A stretch of DNA of 64,000 bases from Lachnospiraceae bacterium UBA7050 (lineage in GTDB: Bacteria > Bacillota > Clostridia > Lachnospirales > Lachnospiraceae), in contig DLAJ01000037.1 of assembly GCA_002493905.1 (NCBI GenBank), forward strand, positions 13,888 to 77,887. Direction: 5' to 3'. The position numbers and the translations under genes are program-made. The notes under the pieces are model-generated. The model was not told the origin of the DNA. It searched no databases and saw nothing but the letters and a program-made list of their open reading frames with translations. Positions 43,248 through 53,400 of the stretch are shown piece after piece (position 1 is the first letter of the stretch; every line of letters starts with the position of its first letter).

Positions 43248-44060
43248 ATGATTTTTGATACGCACGCGCATTATGATGACAGCGCGTTTGATGAGGATCG
43301 TGATGAGCTGCTTAACAGCATGAGCGGTTATGGAATCGGCACGATCGTTACGATTGGTGCGGATATGAAAACAAGTGCGGCGGCTGTCGCGCTCACTGGG
43401 CGGTATTCTTTTGTATACGGGGCAGTCGGTGTTCATCCGTCTGAGACTGCCGGGCTGAGCGAGCGGGATATGGAGCAGTTAAAAGAATATGCGGCGCTGC
43501 CTAAAATCGTGGCAATCGGGGAGATCGGGCTTGATTATCATTATCCTGATACTGACCGTGAGGTCCAGCAGAGCTGGTTCGTGCGGCAGCTTGCGTTAGC
43601 GAGGGAGGTCCGGCTTCCTGTCGTTATTCATTCAAGAGATGCGGCTGAGGATACAATGCGGATCATGAAGGAACAGCGCTGTGAGGAGATCGGCGGCGTT
43701 GTTCATTGCTTTTCTTATTCGAAAGAACTTGCCCTTCAATATGTTGACATGGGTTTTTATATCGGCGTTGGCGGCGTGGTCACGTTCAAGAATGCGAAAA
43801 AACTGGTGGAAGTAGTGCAGGCGGTTCCGCTTGATAGGATCGTGCTGGAAACGGATGCGCCGTATCTTTCGCCGGAACCGGAGCGCGGCAGACGCAATCA
43901 TTCAGGCAGGCTTGCGCTTGTCGCGGACAGGATTGCTGAGCTCAGGGGCGTGACTGCGCAGGAATTGATACGCATCACGGAGGAGAACGCCCGCAGGCTC
44001 TACCGGATGAAAGCAGGTCAGAAGGTTGAGAAATCAAAGATTTTTCAATCTTCTATTTGA
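43248..44060 (+). CDS. TatD family metal-dependent hydrolase
   Basis: 270 residues. Motifs: DTHAHYD at the start, GEIGLDYHY, VIHSRDA, HCFSYS and ETDAPYLSPEP, with all metal ligands present. TatD proteins are Mg-dependent 3'-5' exonucleases in DNA repair or RNA quality control. GAAGGAAAAAGACG precedes the ATG. The last ~11 residues (VEKSKIFQSSI) are encoded by the start of an interspersed repeat. The tatD-rsmA order is common in Firmicutes. Confidence 0.93.
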   Translation: MIFDTHAHYDDSAFDEDRDELLNSMSGYGIGTIVTIGADMKTSAAAVALTGRYSFVYGAVGVHPSETAGLSERDMEQLKEYAALPKIVAIGEIGLDYHYPDTDREVQQSWFVRQLALAREVRLPVVIHSRDAAEDTMRIMKEQRCEEIGGVVHCFSYSKELALQYVDMGFYIGVGGVVTFKNAKKLVEVVQAVPLDRIVLETDAPYLSPEPERGRRNHSGRLALVADRIAELRGVTAQELIRITEENARRLYRMKAGQKVEKSKIFQSSI

Positions 44061-44163
44061 GCAGTACCGCAAGCTTTGCTTTGGAAACTTGTTTGCTTTG
44101 CGGATATTGTGCATGCGGCCCAAAGTTCGCAGGTCATGAGAAAGGCATGGTTATTAAATGCAG
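44026..44163 (+). repeat. Interspersed repeat, copy 1 (long form)
   Basis: 138 bp. It begins with hairpin TTGAGAAATC-AAA-GATTTTTCAA and continues to CATGCGGCCCAAAGTTCGCAGG and AAAGGCATGGTTATTAAATGCAG. It shares most of its length with the copy 10.9 kb downstream but carries ~35 extra bases. It overlaps the tatD 3' end and lies before rsmA. Confidence 0.85.
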
Positions 44164-44224
44164 ATCGGATGCCTGGGTACGCATAAGTAAAAAAACATAT
44201 TATCGAATGGAGGGGGCAGACAGT

Positions 44225-45079
44225 ATGGCAGATCTTGGCAATCCGCGGAATACGATCGCGGTTCTGCAGAAGTATCAGTTTCGTTTTCAAAAAAAATTCG
44301 GCCAGAATTTTCTGATCGACGAGCGCGTGATTGGTCGTATTCTGGATGCGGCGGGGATCGGAAGCGGCGACTGCGTCGTTGAAATCGGACCGGGTATCGG
44401 GACAATGACGCAGTATCTTGCCGAGCGGGCAAGGGAGGTCGTGGCAGTCGAGATTGATAAAATGCTGGTTCCCATCCTTGCTGATACGCTTTCAGCGTAT
44501 GATAACGTAACCGTTATCAATGAGGATATTCTGAAAGTGGATATTGCTGCGCTCGTGCAGGAAAAAAACGGCGGCAGACCTGTTAAAGTCGTGGCAAATC
44601 TTCCCTATTATATTACAACGCCGATCATCATGGGACTGTTTGAGAGCAATGTGCCGGTCGAGAGTATGACGGTCATGGTTCAGAAGGAGGTCGCGGAACG
44701 CATGCAGGCGAAGCCCGGAACAAAGGATTATGGGGCGCTTTCACTTGCTGTTCAGTACTATGCAAAAGCAGAAACTGCCGCTCATGTGCCGCCGAACTGC
44801 TTTATGCCGAGACCGCAGGTTGCAAGCACGGTCGTTAAGCTTCAGCGCTATGAAGAACCGCCTGTAAAAGCGGCGGACGCAGGGCGGATGTTTGCAATTA
44901 TCCGCGCCGTATTTAATCAGCGCCGCAAAACAATGGTAAACAGCATTGCAAACGCAAAGGAGCTTGGCGTAACGAAGGAGCAGGTTCTCAGCGCCTTAGA
45001 ATGCATGGGAGAGAGTCCTGCGGTGCGGGGAGAAACATTTACGCTTGCAAAGTTTGCGCAGTTTGCGGATTTGCTGTGA
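44225..45079 (+). CDS. rsmA: 16S rRNA dimethyladenosine transferase (KsgA)
   Basis: 284 residues from the ATG after GGAGGGGGCAGACAGT. It dimethylates two adjacent adenosines near the 3' end of 16S rRNA. Motifs: KKFGQNFLID at the start, SAM site EIGPGIGTMTQYLAE, catalytic NLPYYITTPI, and the C-terminal NQRRKTMVNS. It is in the same direction as tatD, separated by the repeat element. Confidence 0.96.
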   Translation: MADLGNPRNTIAVLQKYQFRFQKKFGQNFLIDERVIGRILDAAGIGSGDCVVEIGPGIGTMTQYLAERAREVVAVEIDKMLVPILADTLSAYDNVTVINEDILKVDIAALVQEKNGGRPVKVVANLPYYITTPIIMGLFESNVPVESMTVMVQKEVAERMQAKPGTKDYGALSLAVQYYAKAETAAHVPPNCFMPRPQVASTVVKLQRYEEPPVKAADAGRMFAIIRAVFNQRRKTMVNSIANAKELGVTKEQVLSALECMGESPAVRGETFTLAKFAQFADLL

Positions 45080-45109
45080 CAAATTTCTTGGTGAAAAATG
45101 AAAGTCTTT

Positions 45110-45138
45110 TTGACATTGCGGTAGTCGTATGATACACT
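45110..45138 (+). promoter_or_regulatory. Sigma-A promoter of the large TPR/P-loop gene
   Basis: TTGACA, 17-bp spacer, TACACT, ~80 bp before the start codon. Confidence 0.7.
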
Positions 45139-45219
45139 TAGTGAGAAAGTGGATATATAGTAGTTTTTACGGAACAACTTATTAAAAAACACAAGCTGTA
45201 GATATATGAGGTGGCTGCC

Positions 45220-48189
45220 TTGGATAAATATGAATATAAGTTACGCGCGGAGGAGATCAAGGATTTAATTTCCCGGAAAGAATATGCCGAGGCGATGGCG
45301 ATTGCAGATACCATTGACTGGCGCAGAGTGAAAAACATATCTATGCTGACGATGGTCAGCGACCTGTATAAGATCAACCGGAAGTATGACGTCAGCCGCG
45401 ACATGCTTTTATTAGCATATGACAGATATCCAGGGGGAAGGACAATCGTATTTTCACTTTGCGAGCTGTCCATCAAGCTTGGAGAGTTTGTACAGGCAGT
45501 TGAATATTATAAGGAATTTGTGCGCGTCGCCCCAAACGACAGCGGACGTTTTATTTTGAAATATAAAATTTATGATGCACAGGAAGTTTCTTTGGAAGAA
45601 CGCATTCATGTGCTGGAGGAGTTTAAGGCGGTGGATTACCGCGAAAAGTGGGGCTATGAGCTTGCTTTTTTATATCACCGTGCAGGATTGGAGCGCCAGT
45701 GTGTGGCGGAGTGTGATGAGATTATCATCACGTTTGGCGAGGGCAAATATGTCGTTAAGGCGATGGAACTGAAAATGCTGCATCAGCCGCTTACGCCTGT
45801 ACAGCAGGAACTATATGATAACCGCAACGGAAAGAAACGGTCCGGCGCCAGAAAAAATACGGCGCCTGCCGTATCGGGTGCGCAGGTTCCGGAAGATGGC
45901 GCAGAACCGGCGGCCGTACAGACGGTCCGGGGGACGGGCACGCCGGAGCTTGATATTCACGTTAAGACATTGGATATGGGAAATAAATATAATACGCTGA
46001 ATATTCAGGAAGCGCTTGCCAACAGCATGAAAGAGATCATGGCAAAGGATGCGCTGGACGCAGAGGCACAGCGCAAGCAGGCGGAGGCGCAGAAAAGAGT
46101 TGAGGAAGCGCAGCGCAGGCAGGCGGACGAGGAGGAAAAGATCCGCCGCGAGGAAGAAGAACGGCGTCAGGAGCAATACAGGCAGGAAGAAGAACAGCGC
46201 AGAATGGCGGAAGTGGAGATGCGCCGCAGACAGGCGGAGGCGCAGCGGATTGCCCTTGAGAAGGAGAAACTTGAGATCGAGCGCGAACGTCTGGCTTTAG
46301 AGCAGGAGCGTCAGGCAATGCAGGCCGCAAAGCAGGACCTTCCGTTTGATCCGAATATGGATGCGGAAAGTCTGGTGCGCGATATCGCGGAGCGCGCTGC
46401 GAAGTCAGCGGAAAAAGGCTACGATCACATTTTGTCAATGGAAAACGACGGGCAGATCAGTCTTGTTGTGCCGGAGGAGTCCCGTGTGGAAAAACAGATT
46501 ACGGGACAGCTCAGCATAGAGGAAGTGCTGAAAGAATGGGAGCGCATGAAGCGCGCGAGTGACCAGAAGAGCATGGATGACTTAAAACAGCGTGTGCTGC
46601 AGCAGACCGGCGAGATGTTTACTGCGTTTGACCGGAGCGCAAAGTCGGGGCTTTTAGAAGGATTAGAGGATGAAAACAGTACCTTGTCCAATCTGCCCAT
46701 AGAGCCGCTTGCACCGCCCCCGAAGCCCAAAACAGAGACGGAGATTTTTGCGGAGTCTGTGTTAAATGATGAGGGTCTGGAGGGCGAGGATCTTCCTGAA
46801 GTGGAGGAACTCACGGAGATTGAGGATATGTCCGATACTTCCGAATATGAAGCACTTGAAAAGCTCCCGGAGGATGACAGTTCAGAGGAAGATGCGTGGG
46901 AGGATGAGCCCGATGCGGCTCAGGAAGAGGAGCATTCCACGCCGGAACAGGACGGGCAGCAGGAGAAACCGGAAGACATCGGAAATGCTGAAGACGGTGA
47001 CAGCGGAGCAGAAACGGCCGTTAGGAACCGCGAGGCAGATGCACAGAATGCTGGTGATGCAGAGCTGGATTATGTCGTTGATACTGCGATGATGGGGACG
47101 GTGATTGAAGCGCTCGAGGCGCAGGGAATCGGCGAAACAGCCAATGCTGCGGACGCACGGCAGGATGCCGCGGGACTAGAAGAAGCCGAGGAGGGAACAG
47201 ATTCCGCAGCGGAGACAGACAATGCGGCAGCAGATGAGGTGGGTGCGGATACGAAAGAACTGCAGAGCGCAATCATCGAGGCTGAGCTGGAAGAGCGCAA
47301 CGCGAAAAAAGAGAAAGCTGCGCGCCGTGCCAAGGAAAAAGAGACGGTTTTTGACACGGTTGAAATGCGGAGCGTTGCCGATAAACTAATTGAGAATGCG
47401 GAGCGTGAGATCCGGGGGGACAGCGAGCCTTCCGCGCCGTCGAGAATGCTGACGGAGGATGAGAAGGAGCTGTTTGGTGCGCTGATCCAGACGGACCAGA
47501 TGAAGAACCAGATTGCGGCGGCAATTGATAAAATCAGCCTTGCCGCTTATACGGGCAATGTTATTATTACGGGTGAGAATGGTTCCGGCACGATCACGCT
47601 GGCAAAAAATCTGATTAAGAGCGTGCAGATGTCCGACCGTAATTTTTCGGGAAGGGTGGCGCGTATATCAGGAGCAGCGCTTGATAAAAAGAATATTTCC
47701 GCGACGCTTTCCAAACTGCGGGGCGGGGCCTTGATCATAGAAAAAGCGAACGGTATGAGCGCGGAATCTCTGGGTAAGCTGACGCAGTATCTGGAGCAGG
47801 AAAGCGAAGGAATGATTGTAATATTAGAAGATACCAAGATGGAAATGCGCAAGTGCATCAATAAAAATCCGGCGCTTTCGGAGAATTTTAATGCGCGCAT
47901 TGATATCAATGCCATGGATAATGACGCACTTGTCGCTTATGCGAGGGACTATGCGTACGAGAAGGAATACAGCATTGATGATCTCGGCATTCTTGCACTG
48001 TATACAAGGATTTCCGATCTGCAGACCGGAGACCATAATGTGACGCTTGCAGAAGTGCGTGAGATTATTGATGAGGCGATCTGGAGTGCAAACCGGAAAA
48101 GTCCGAAACATTTTGTTGATATTTTGTCCGGAAAACGATATGATGATGAGGATATGATCGTATTAAGAGAGAAAGATTTCATATGTTAA
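45220..48189 (+). CDS. Large TPR / coiled-coil / degenerate P-loop protein
   Basis: 989 residues. I chose TTG, giving M-DKYEYKLRAEEIKD, 5-8 bp after GAGGTGG; a GTG three codons earlier overlaps that site. Residues 1-215 are TPR-like (SDLYKINRKYDVSRDMLLLAYDRYP; ELAFLYHRAGLERQCVAECDEI). Residues ~280-375 are a charged coiled coil, and ~480-740 are acidic and low complexity. Residues ~770-989 look like an AAA-type core: Walker A-like GENGSGTIT, Walker B-like GGALIIEKANGM. The essential Walker A lysine is threonine, so ATP hydrolysis is doubtful. No membrane helix. It overlaps or abuts glgB. Function unknown. Confidence 0.85.
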   Translation: MDKYEYKLRAEEIKDLISRKEYAEAMAIADTIDWRRVKNISMLTMVSDLYKINRKYDVSRDMLLLAYDRYPGGRTIVFSLCELSIKLGEFVQAVEYYKEFVRVAPNDSGRFILKYKIYDAQEVSLEERIHVLEEFKAVDYREKWGYELAFLYHRAGLERQCVAECDEIIITFGEGKYVVKAMELKMLHQPLTPVQQELYDNRNGKKRSGARKNTAPAVSGAQVPEDGAEPAAVQTVRGTGTPELDIHVKTLDMGNKYNTLNIQEALANSMKEIMAKDALDAEAQRKQAEAQKRVEEAQRRQADEEEKIRREEEERRQEQYRQEEEQRRMAEVEMRRRQAEAQRIALEKEKLEIERERLALEQERQAMQAAKQDLPFDPNMDAESLVRDIAERAAKSAEKGYDHILSMENDGQISLVVPEESRVEKQITGQLSIEEVLKEWERMKRASDQKSMDDLKQRVLQQTGEMFTAFDRSAKSGLLEGLEDENSTLSNLPIEPLAPPPKPKTETEIFAESVLNDEGLEGEDLPEVEELTEIEDMSDTSEYEALEKLPEDDSSEEDAWEDEPDAAQEEEHSTPEQDGQQEKPEDIGNAEDGDSGAETAVRNREADAQNAGDAELDYVVDTAMMGTVIEALEAQGIGETANAADARQDAAGLEEAEEGTDSAAETDNAAADEVGADTKELQSAIIEAELEERNAKKEKAARRAKEKETVFDTVEMRSVADKLIENAEREIRGDSEPSAPSRMLTEDEKELFGALIQTDQMKNQIAAAIDKISLAAYTGNVIITGENGSGTITLAKNLIKSVQMSDRNFSGRVARISGAALDKKNISATLSKLRGGALIIEKANGMSAESLGKLTQYLEQESEGMIVILEDTKMEMRKCINKNPALSENFNARIDINAMDNDALVAYARDYAYEKEYSIDDLGILALYTRISDLQTGDHNVTLAEVREIIDEAIWSANRKSPKHFVDILSGKRYDDEDMIVLREKDFIC

Positions 48190-48260
48190 AAAAGAAACGG
48201 CGCTTTGCACATTTTCAGAGAGTGAGGCGCAGCGGGTCAAAGCTGAAGGGGGTATTTGGG

Positions 48261-50237
48261 ATGGCGGAAAAGAAGGCGGCTGTCGTGAAAAATGCAGAGG
48301 CGACCGACAAGAACGCGCGGGATTTACTGCGCGATCAGGACGAGGGGAGCGTATTTATTTCTGATGCGGATATGTTCGTATTCGGGCAGGGTTCGCATTA
48401 TGATATTTACAAAAAACTGGGTGCGCATCCGTGTGTGAAGGACGGGAAAGCAGGCGTCTATTTTGGCGTTTGGGCACCGCATGCGGCAAGTGTACACGTA
48501 TTTGGCAGCTTTAACGGATGGGATGAAGGCGGGTACTTCATGGAGCGGCTGGGGGACATCGGAATTTATGCGGCGTTTGTTCCCGAAGCAAAGGTTGGGG
48601 ACATGTATAAGTTCCTGATCTTTACTCATGACGGAAGAAAGCTTTATAAGGCGGACCCGTTTGCAAATTACGCGGAGCTGAGGCCCGGTACGGCATCTGT
48701 GATCACCGATATTTCCAAATTAAAATGGTCGGATTCGGCTTGGATGGAAGAGCGGGCGCAGAAAGAGCATGAAAAAGAACCGATGGCGATTTATGAGTGC
48801 CATGTCGGGTCGTTTATGAAACATCCGAATGGAACGGCGGACGGGTTTTACAATTATCGTGAGTTTACCGACCGGATTGTGGAATACTTAAAAGAAATGA
48901 AATATACACATGTGGAACTGATGGGTATTGCAGAGCATCCGTTTGACGGTTCTTGGGGATATCAGGTGACCGGGTATTTTGCGCCTACCTCGCGTTACGG
49001 GACGCCGGAAGATTTTCAGTATCTCGTCAATACGCTGCACCGCAATCATATTGGCGTGATCTTAGACTGGGTTCCCGCACATTTTCCCAAGGACGCGCAC
49101 GGACTGGCGGATTTTGACGGGGAAGCGCTTTACGAATATCCCGATCCACGGATGGGTGAACATCCCGACTGGGGAACAAAGATTTTTAACTATGCCAAAA
49201 ATGAGGTACGCAATTTCCTGATCGCAAACGCATTGTTCTGGCTAAAAGAATTCCATGTGGATGGTCTGCGTGTGGATGCGGTTGCCTCCATGCTCTATCT
49301 TGATTACGGGAAAAGCAGCGGCAACTGGGTGCCGAATAAATACGGCGGGCATGAGAATCTGGATGCGATTGAGTTTTTCAAACACTTGAATTCGGTTGTG
49401 AAGGGCTTAAATACGGGCGCGATCACGATTGCGGAGGAGTCCACGGCGTGGCCGAAGGTTACGGCATCACCGGAAGACGACGGTCTTGGCTTTACGTTTA
49501 AGTGGAATATGGGTTGGATGCATGACTTCTGCGATTACATGAAGCTGGACCCGCTGTTTCGCAAAAATAACCATCATAAGATGACGTTTGCAATGAGCTA
49601 TAACAGCTCCGAAAAATATATACTGCCGCTTTCCCATGACGAGGTTGTGCATCTGAAATGCTCCATGGTGAATAAAATGCCGGGCTATCAGGTTGACAAA
49701 TACGCGAATCTCCGCGTCGGCTATACTTATATGTTTGGTCATGCGGGAAAGAAGCTGCTTTTTATGGGACAGGATTTTGCGCAGGAACGTGAATGGAGCG
49801 AGGCGCGTGAGCTTGACTGGTATCTGCTTGGAAATCCTCTTAATAGGGGTATGCAGGATTATGTGAAAGAGCTTCTCAAACTGTACCGCAAATACCCATG
49901 CTTGTATGAGATCGATCACGACTGGGCGGGCTTTGAATGGATTAACGCCAACGATGGGGACAGGAGTATTTACAGCTTCTTTAGAAAAGGAAGCACGGAC
50001 AAAAACCGTCTGTTGTTTGTTTTGAATATGACGCCGATGCAGCGTGAGGATTTCCGTGTCGGCGTGCCGCAGAAGAAGAAATATAAACTGCTCTTAAACA
50101 GTGATGATGTGCGGTTTGGCGGTAATGGTGGCGTGATTCCGGCAGAGATCAAGGCAGAAGCAAAACCGTGGGATAACAGAGATTACTCCATTGCATTTTC
50201 TCTTCCGCCCTACGGTGCAGCCGTATTTGTCTTTTAG
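48261..50237 (+). CDS. glgB: 1,4-alpha-glucan branching enzyme
   Basis: 658 residues. An N-terminal carbohydrate-binding (CBM48) domain (VWAPHAASVHVFGSFNGWD) precedes a GH13 barrel with IYECHVGSF, GSWGYQVTGYFAPTSRYG, catalytic D in DGLRVDAVASMLYLDYG, E in IAEESTAWP and LSHDEVVH. It makes alpha-1,6 branches in glycogen. I chose the ATG after AAGGGGGTATTTGGG; an in-frame ATG 78 bp upstream overlaps the previous stop and would add a basic leader. No other glycogen genes are nearby. Confidence 0.95.
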   Translation: MAEKKAAVVKNAEATDKNARDLLRDQDEGSVFISDADMFVFGQGSHYDIYKKLGAHPCVKDGKAGVYFGVWAPHAASVHVFGSFNGWDEGGYFMERLGDIGIYAAFVPEAKVGDMYKFLIFTHDGRKLYKADPFANYAELRPGTASVITDISKLKWSDSAWMEERAQKEHEKEPMAIYECHVGSFMKHPNGTADGFYNYREFTDRIVEYLKEMKYTHVELMGIAEHPFDGSWGYQVTGYFAPTSRYGTPEDFQYLVNTLHRNHIGVILDWVPAHFPKDAHGLADFDGEALYEYPDPRMGEHPDWGTKIFNYAKNEVRNFLIANALFWLKEFHVDGLRVDAVASMLYLDYGKSSGNWVPNKYGGHENLDAIEFFKHLNSVVKGLNTGAITIAEESTAWPKVTASPEDDGLGFTFKWNMGWMHDFCDYMKLDPLFRKNNHHKMTFAMSYNSSEKYILPLSHDEVVHLKCSMVNKMPGYQVDKYANLRVGYTYMFGHAGKKLLFMGQDFAQEREWSEARELDWYLLGNPLNRGMQDYVKELLKLYRKYPCLYEIDHDWAGFEWINANDGDRSIYSFFRKGSTDKNRLLFVLNMTPMQREDFRVGVPQKKKYKLLLNSDDVRFGGNGGVIPAEIKAEAKPWDNRDYSIAFSLPPYGAAVFVF

Positions 50238-50294
50238 TCAATTTTATAAAATCCAGGCTGCGGGGTAAAGAAATAAACGGAATAAACCGAAATA

Positions 50295-50328
50295 AAAGGT
50301 GAACGTAAGGATGCGTTCACCTTTTTTT
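50295..50328 (+). terminator. Rho-independent terminator of glgB
   Basis: AAGGTGAACG / CGTTCACCTT stem, 8-nt loop, then TTTTTTT. Confidence 0.9.
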
Positions 50329-50416
50329 ACCTGATAAACAGAGTTTATCATATAAACAGAGTTTTGCAGGTGCGGAACTCTTGTGAGTTTGTAAATTTTT
50401 ATGGAATGGAGCGGCT

Positions 50417-53400
50417 ATGAACGTACAGCTTGAAGGAATCGGGCAGGGGAACGTCATAGACGGCGGCAGGACAACTTCATACGGTGCCGCAAGGACGTCG
50501 GAGAAAGACGTACCGGGCGGGTATACATTGGACATTTCTGGTGCAGTTACGGATAACTCGGCTTATGCAGGTCATGGAAAGACCACAGAAGACATTATGT
50601 GCGATGCAATGACGACGGAGACGGCATTGCAGAGTCAGTATCTGACCGTAATGTCCAATTCTGTTTCTGAGGAAGATTTTGCAAATCTGACCGAAGAGGG
50701 GTTCAAACCGTGTGATACGGACGTGGAGACGGCAGTCACTGTTGTCGATGAGATTAAGGCGGCTCTTGCTGAGGCGGGAATTGTAGTAGACGGATATAAT
50801 GACGATCTTGATCCGGAAGTCTTAAAAGAGATTACCGGTTCTGAGGTGCGGGCGCAGGAGATCACACGCGCATTTCACGAAAATGATATACCGGTCACAG
50901 AAGAAAATGTGCGGGATGTAATGCAGGCGCTCGAAAAGAGCAGGGAACTGGCGGAACCGACGGACGGTACGGTTATTTACATGGTCAGACAGGGAATGGA
51001 ACCGACTGTGGATGATCTATACCTTGCGCAGCACAGCGCGGGGGTGAACGGCGGGCCGCAGAGCTACGGCTATTATGATCAGAACGGCAGCGGCTATTAT
51101 GCGAAGCGTGCAGAGGAATATGACTGGGATGCGCTTCAGGAGCAGATAGAGCGCGTGATCCGGGATGCGGGTCTCAAGGAGGATAAAGAGAGCACAGATC
51201 AGGCCAGATTTCTGATTGAAAAAGGCATTCCGCTGACGGCCGAGAGCCTGAGCTGTCTTGCGGGATTGAGAGAAATCTCTTATCCGCTCAGCGAGGAATG
51301 GACAATTCATGCCGCCGCTGCTGCAATTTCCGATGGAAAAAGAGCCGGGGATGCGGATGTGGCGAATCCGGACAGTGCATGGAGGCAGGCGGTCTATTGG
51401 AAAGAGCAGACCGAACACATCAGCGATGAGGCAGTCAGAGAAGCGGCTGAAAGCGGTGAAAAGCTGGACCTGAGGCATCTGAGCGCCCTGCAGGAACGGA
51501 TTGACATGCAGTCGGCGGATGAAAACGACACGGTCCGGGATGGCGGTGCAGCGTATCCGGCATCCGGAGTGACGGAAGAAGACGGACCGGACCCGGATAA
51601 AGGAGATGCGGTACAGGCGGAAAGCGGCACGGGAAGCGCATATATCCGCGCGAGGCGGCAATTGGAAGAACTGCGCCTGCAGATGACGATTACGGCGAAT
51701 TACAGCCTGATTAAAAGGGGATTTGCACTTGATACGACAGAACTGTCACAATTAGTTGAAGAACTGCGCGCTGCTGAGAATGAAAAACAGCAGAAACTGT
51801 TTGGCGGAGAAAGTGTCTCAGAGAATGAGACGAGGAAGAGTCTTTTTAATGAGACGATACAGGCGAGGGAAAAGCTGTATATGGCGCCGGCTGCGCTTGC
51901 CGGAAGGATGGCTGGAGCGCAGGAGGCATGGAGCCTGCGGCATACGGCAGAGCAGAGCGAACAGCTAAGAAGCGCGTATGAGCTGGCGGGGGAGCGGTAT
52001 GAAATCATGATGACCCAGCCGCGCACGGACCTTGGTGATTCTATCCGTAAAGCATTTCGGAACGTGGATGATATTCTGCGCGATATAGAGCTTGAAACGA
52101 ATGAAGAAAACCGCCGGGCGGTCCGCATTCTTGGTTATAACCGGATGGAAGTGACGAAGGAGCAGATTGACCGTGTGAAAGCGGCAGATATGAGCCTGCA
52201 GCGCGTAACTGAAAAGATGACGCCTGCGTCGGTGCTTCATATGATCCGAGAGGGAAAAAATCCTCTGAGCATGACAGTACCGGAGCTGGAAGAGTATCTT
52301 ACACATGAAGGGGATGACCCGGCATCCGATCAGGAAAAATACAGCGAATATCTGTATAAACTGGAGAGAACGAACGGAATTACAGACGAAGAAAAGGAAT
52401 CCTATATCGGTATTTACCGCCTTTTCCGCCAGATAGAGAAAAGTGACGGAGCTGTCATTGGCAGCCTTGTAAATCAGAACGCAGAGCTGACGATGAGAAA
52501 TTTGTTATCGGCGGTCCGTACAGGCAGACACAAAGGGCTGGACCTTGAGGTGAGCGATCATTACGGCGCACTACGTGAGATTGCAAGGACAGATATCACG
52601 ATTGATGAACAGATTATGAGCGCATATGAAAATCAGATATGCGGAAGGATTTATGATACGCTTGAGCCTGCAGCGCTTCATGAGATGGATCTGAATGAAA
52701 ATCCGACATTGGAACGACTGTATGAAATGCTTCGCGAGGCGTCGGTAAAAGAAGAAGTCCGGGAAGAAATAAAAACGCAGGAGCGGCAGTACCGGAGCGG
52801 GCAGCTTGTCCAGATGCGGGAAGCGGCGGAACTGGGAGAAGAACATATCCGGGCGCTTCTGGATGCGGATCAGCCGGTCAGCGCAAATGCCCTGATGGCG
52901 ATACAGGCCATGAGGAGCACCCGGAACAGGGCGTTTTCCAAACTGTATGAGCCGATTAAGGAAAATACGGAACAGGGAGGGCGGCTTAAGGAAGCGCAGG
53001 AGACATTTCTGCGTGCGGCTGAAGACGTAAGAGACAGCCTGACAGATTCCGAGACGGCGGAAGCGGCATATGAAGCGTTTACGAAAGCTGCTGAAGAACT
53101 GCTTGTACAGAGGGGATTTGTGGACCGGACTTATATGGATGTCCGGGCCTATCAGCTGATAGGCAGACAGCTTACGCTTGCAGCGGGCATGGCGCGTGAA
53201 GAGCAGTACCGTGTACCGGTTGAGATTGGCGGACAGGTGACGGCACTTGATGTTAAAATCCGGCACGACAAGGGGATGCAGGGATGTGTTGCCGTCTCGA
53301 TGGAGCATGACAGCTTTGGCAAAGTAGGCGTGGAATTGGAAATGACATCCGCGTCAAGTATAACCGGTTATCTTGCGTACAGTTCCAGAGAGGGAGAACC

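Noticed and set aside
44057..44224. Upstream in-frame extension of rsmA with a cysteine-rich start
   Set aside because: It is translated repeat sequence; the proper start with GGAGGGGG and the conserved KsgA N-terminus lie downstream.
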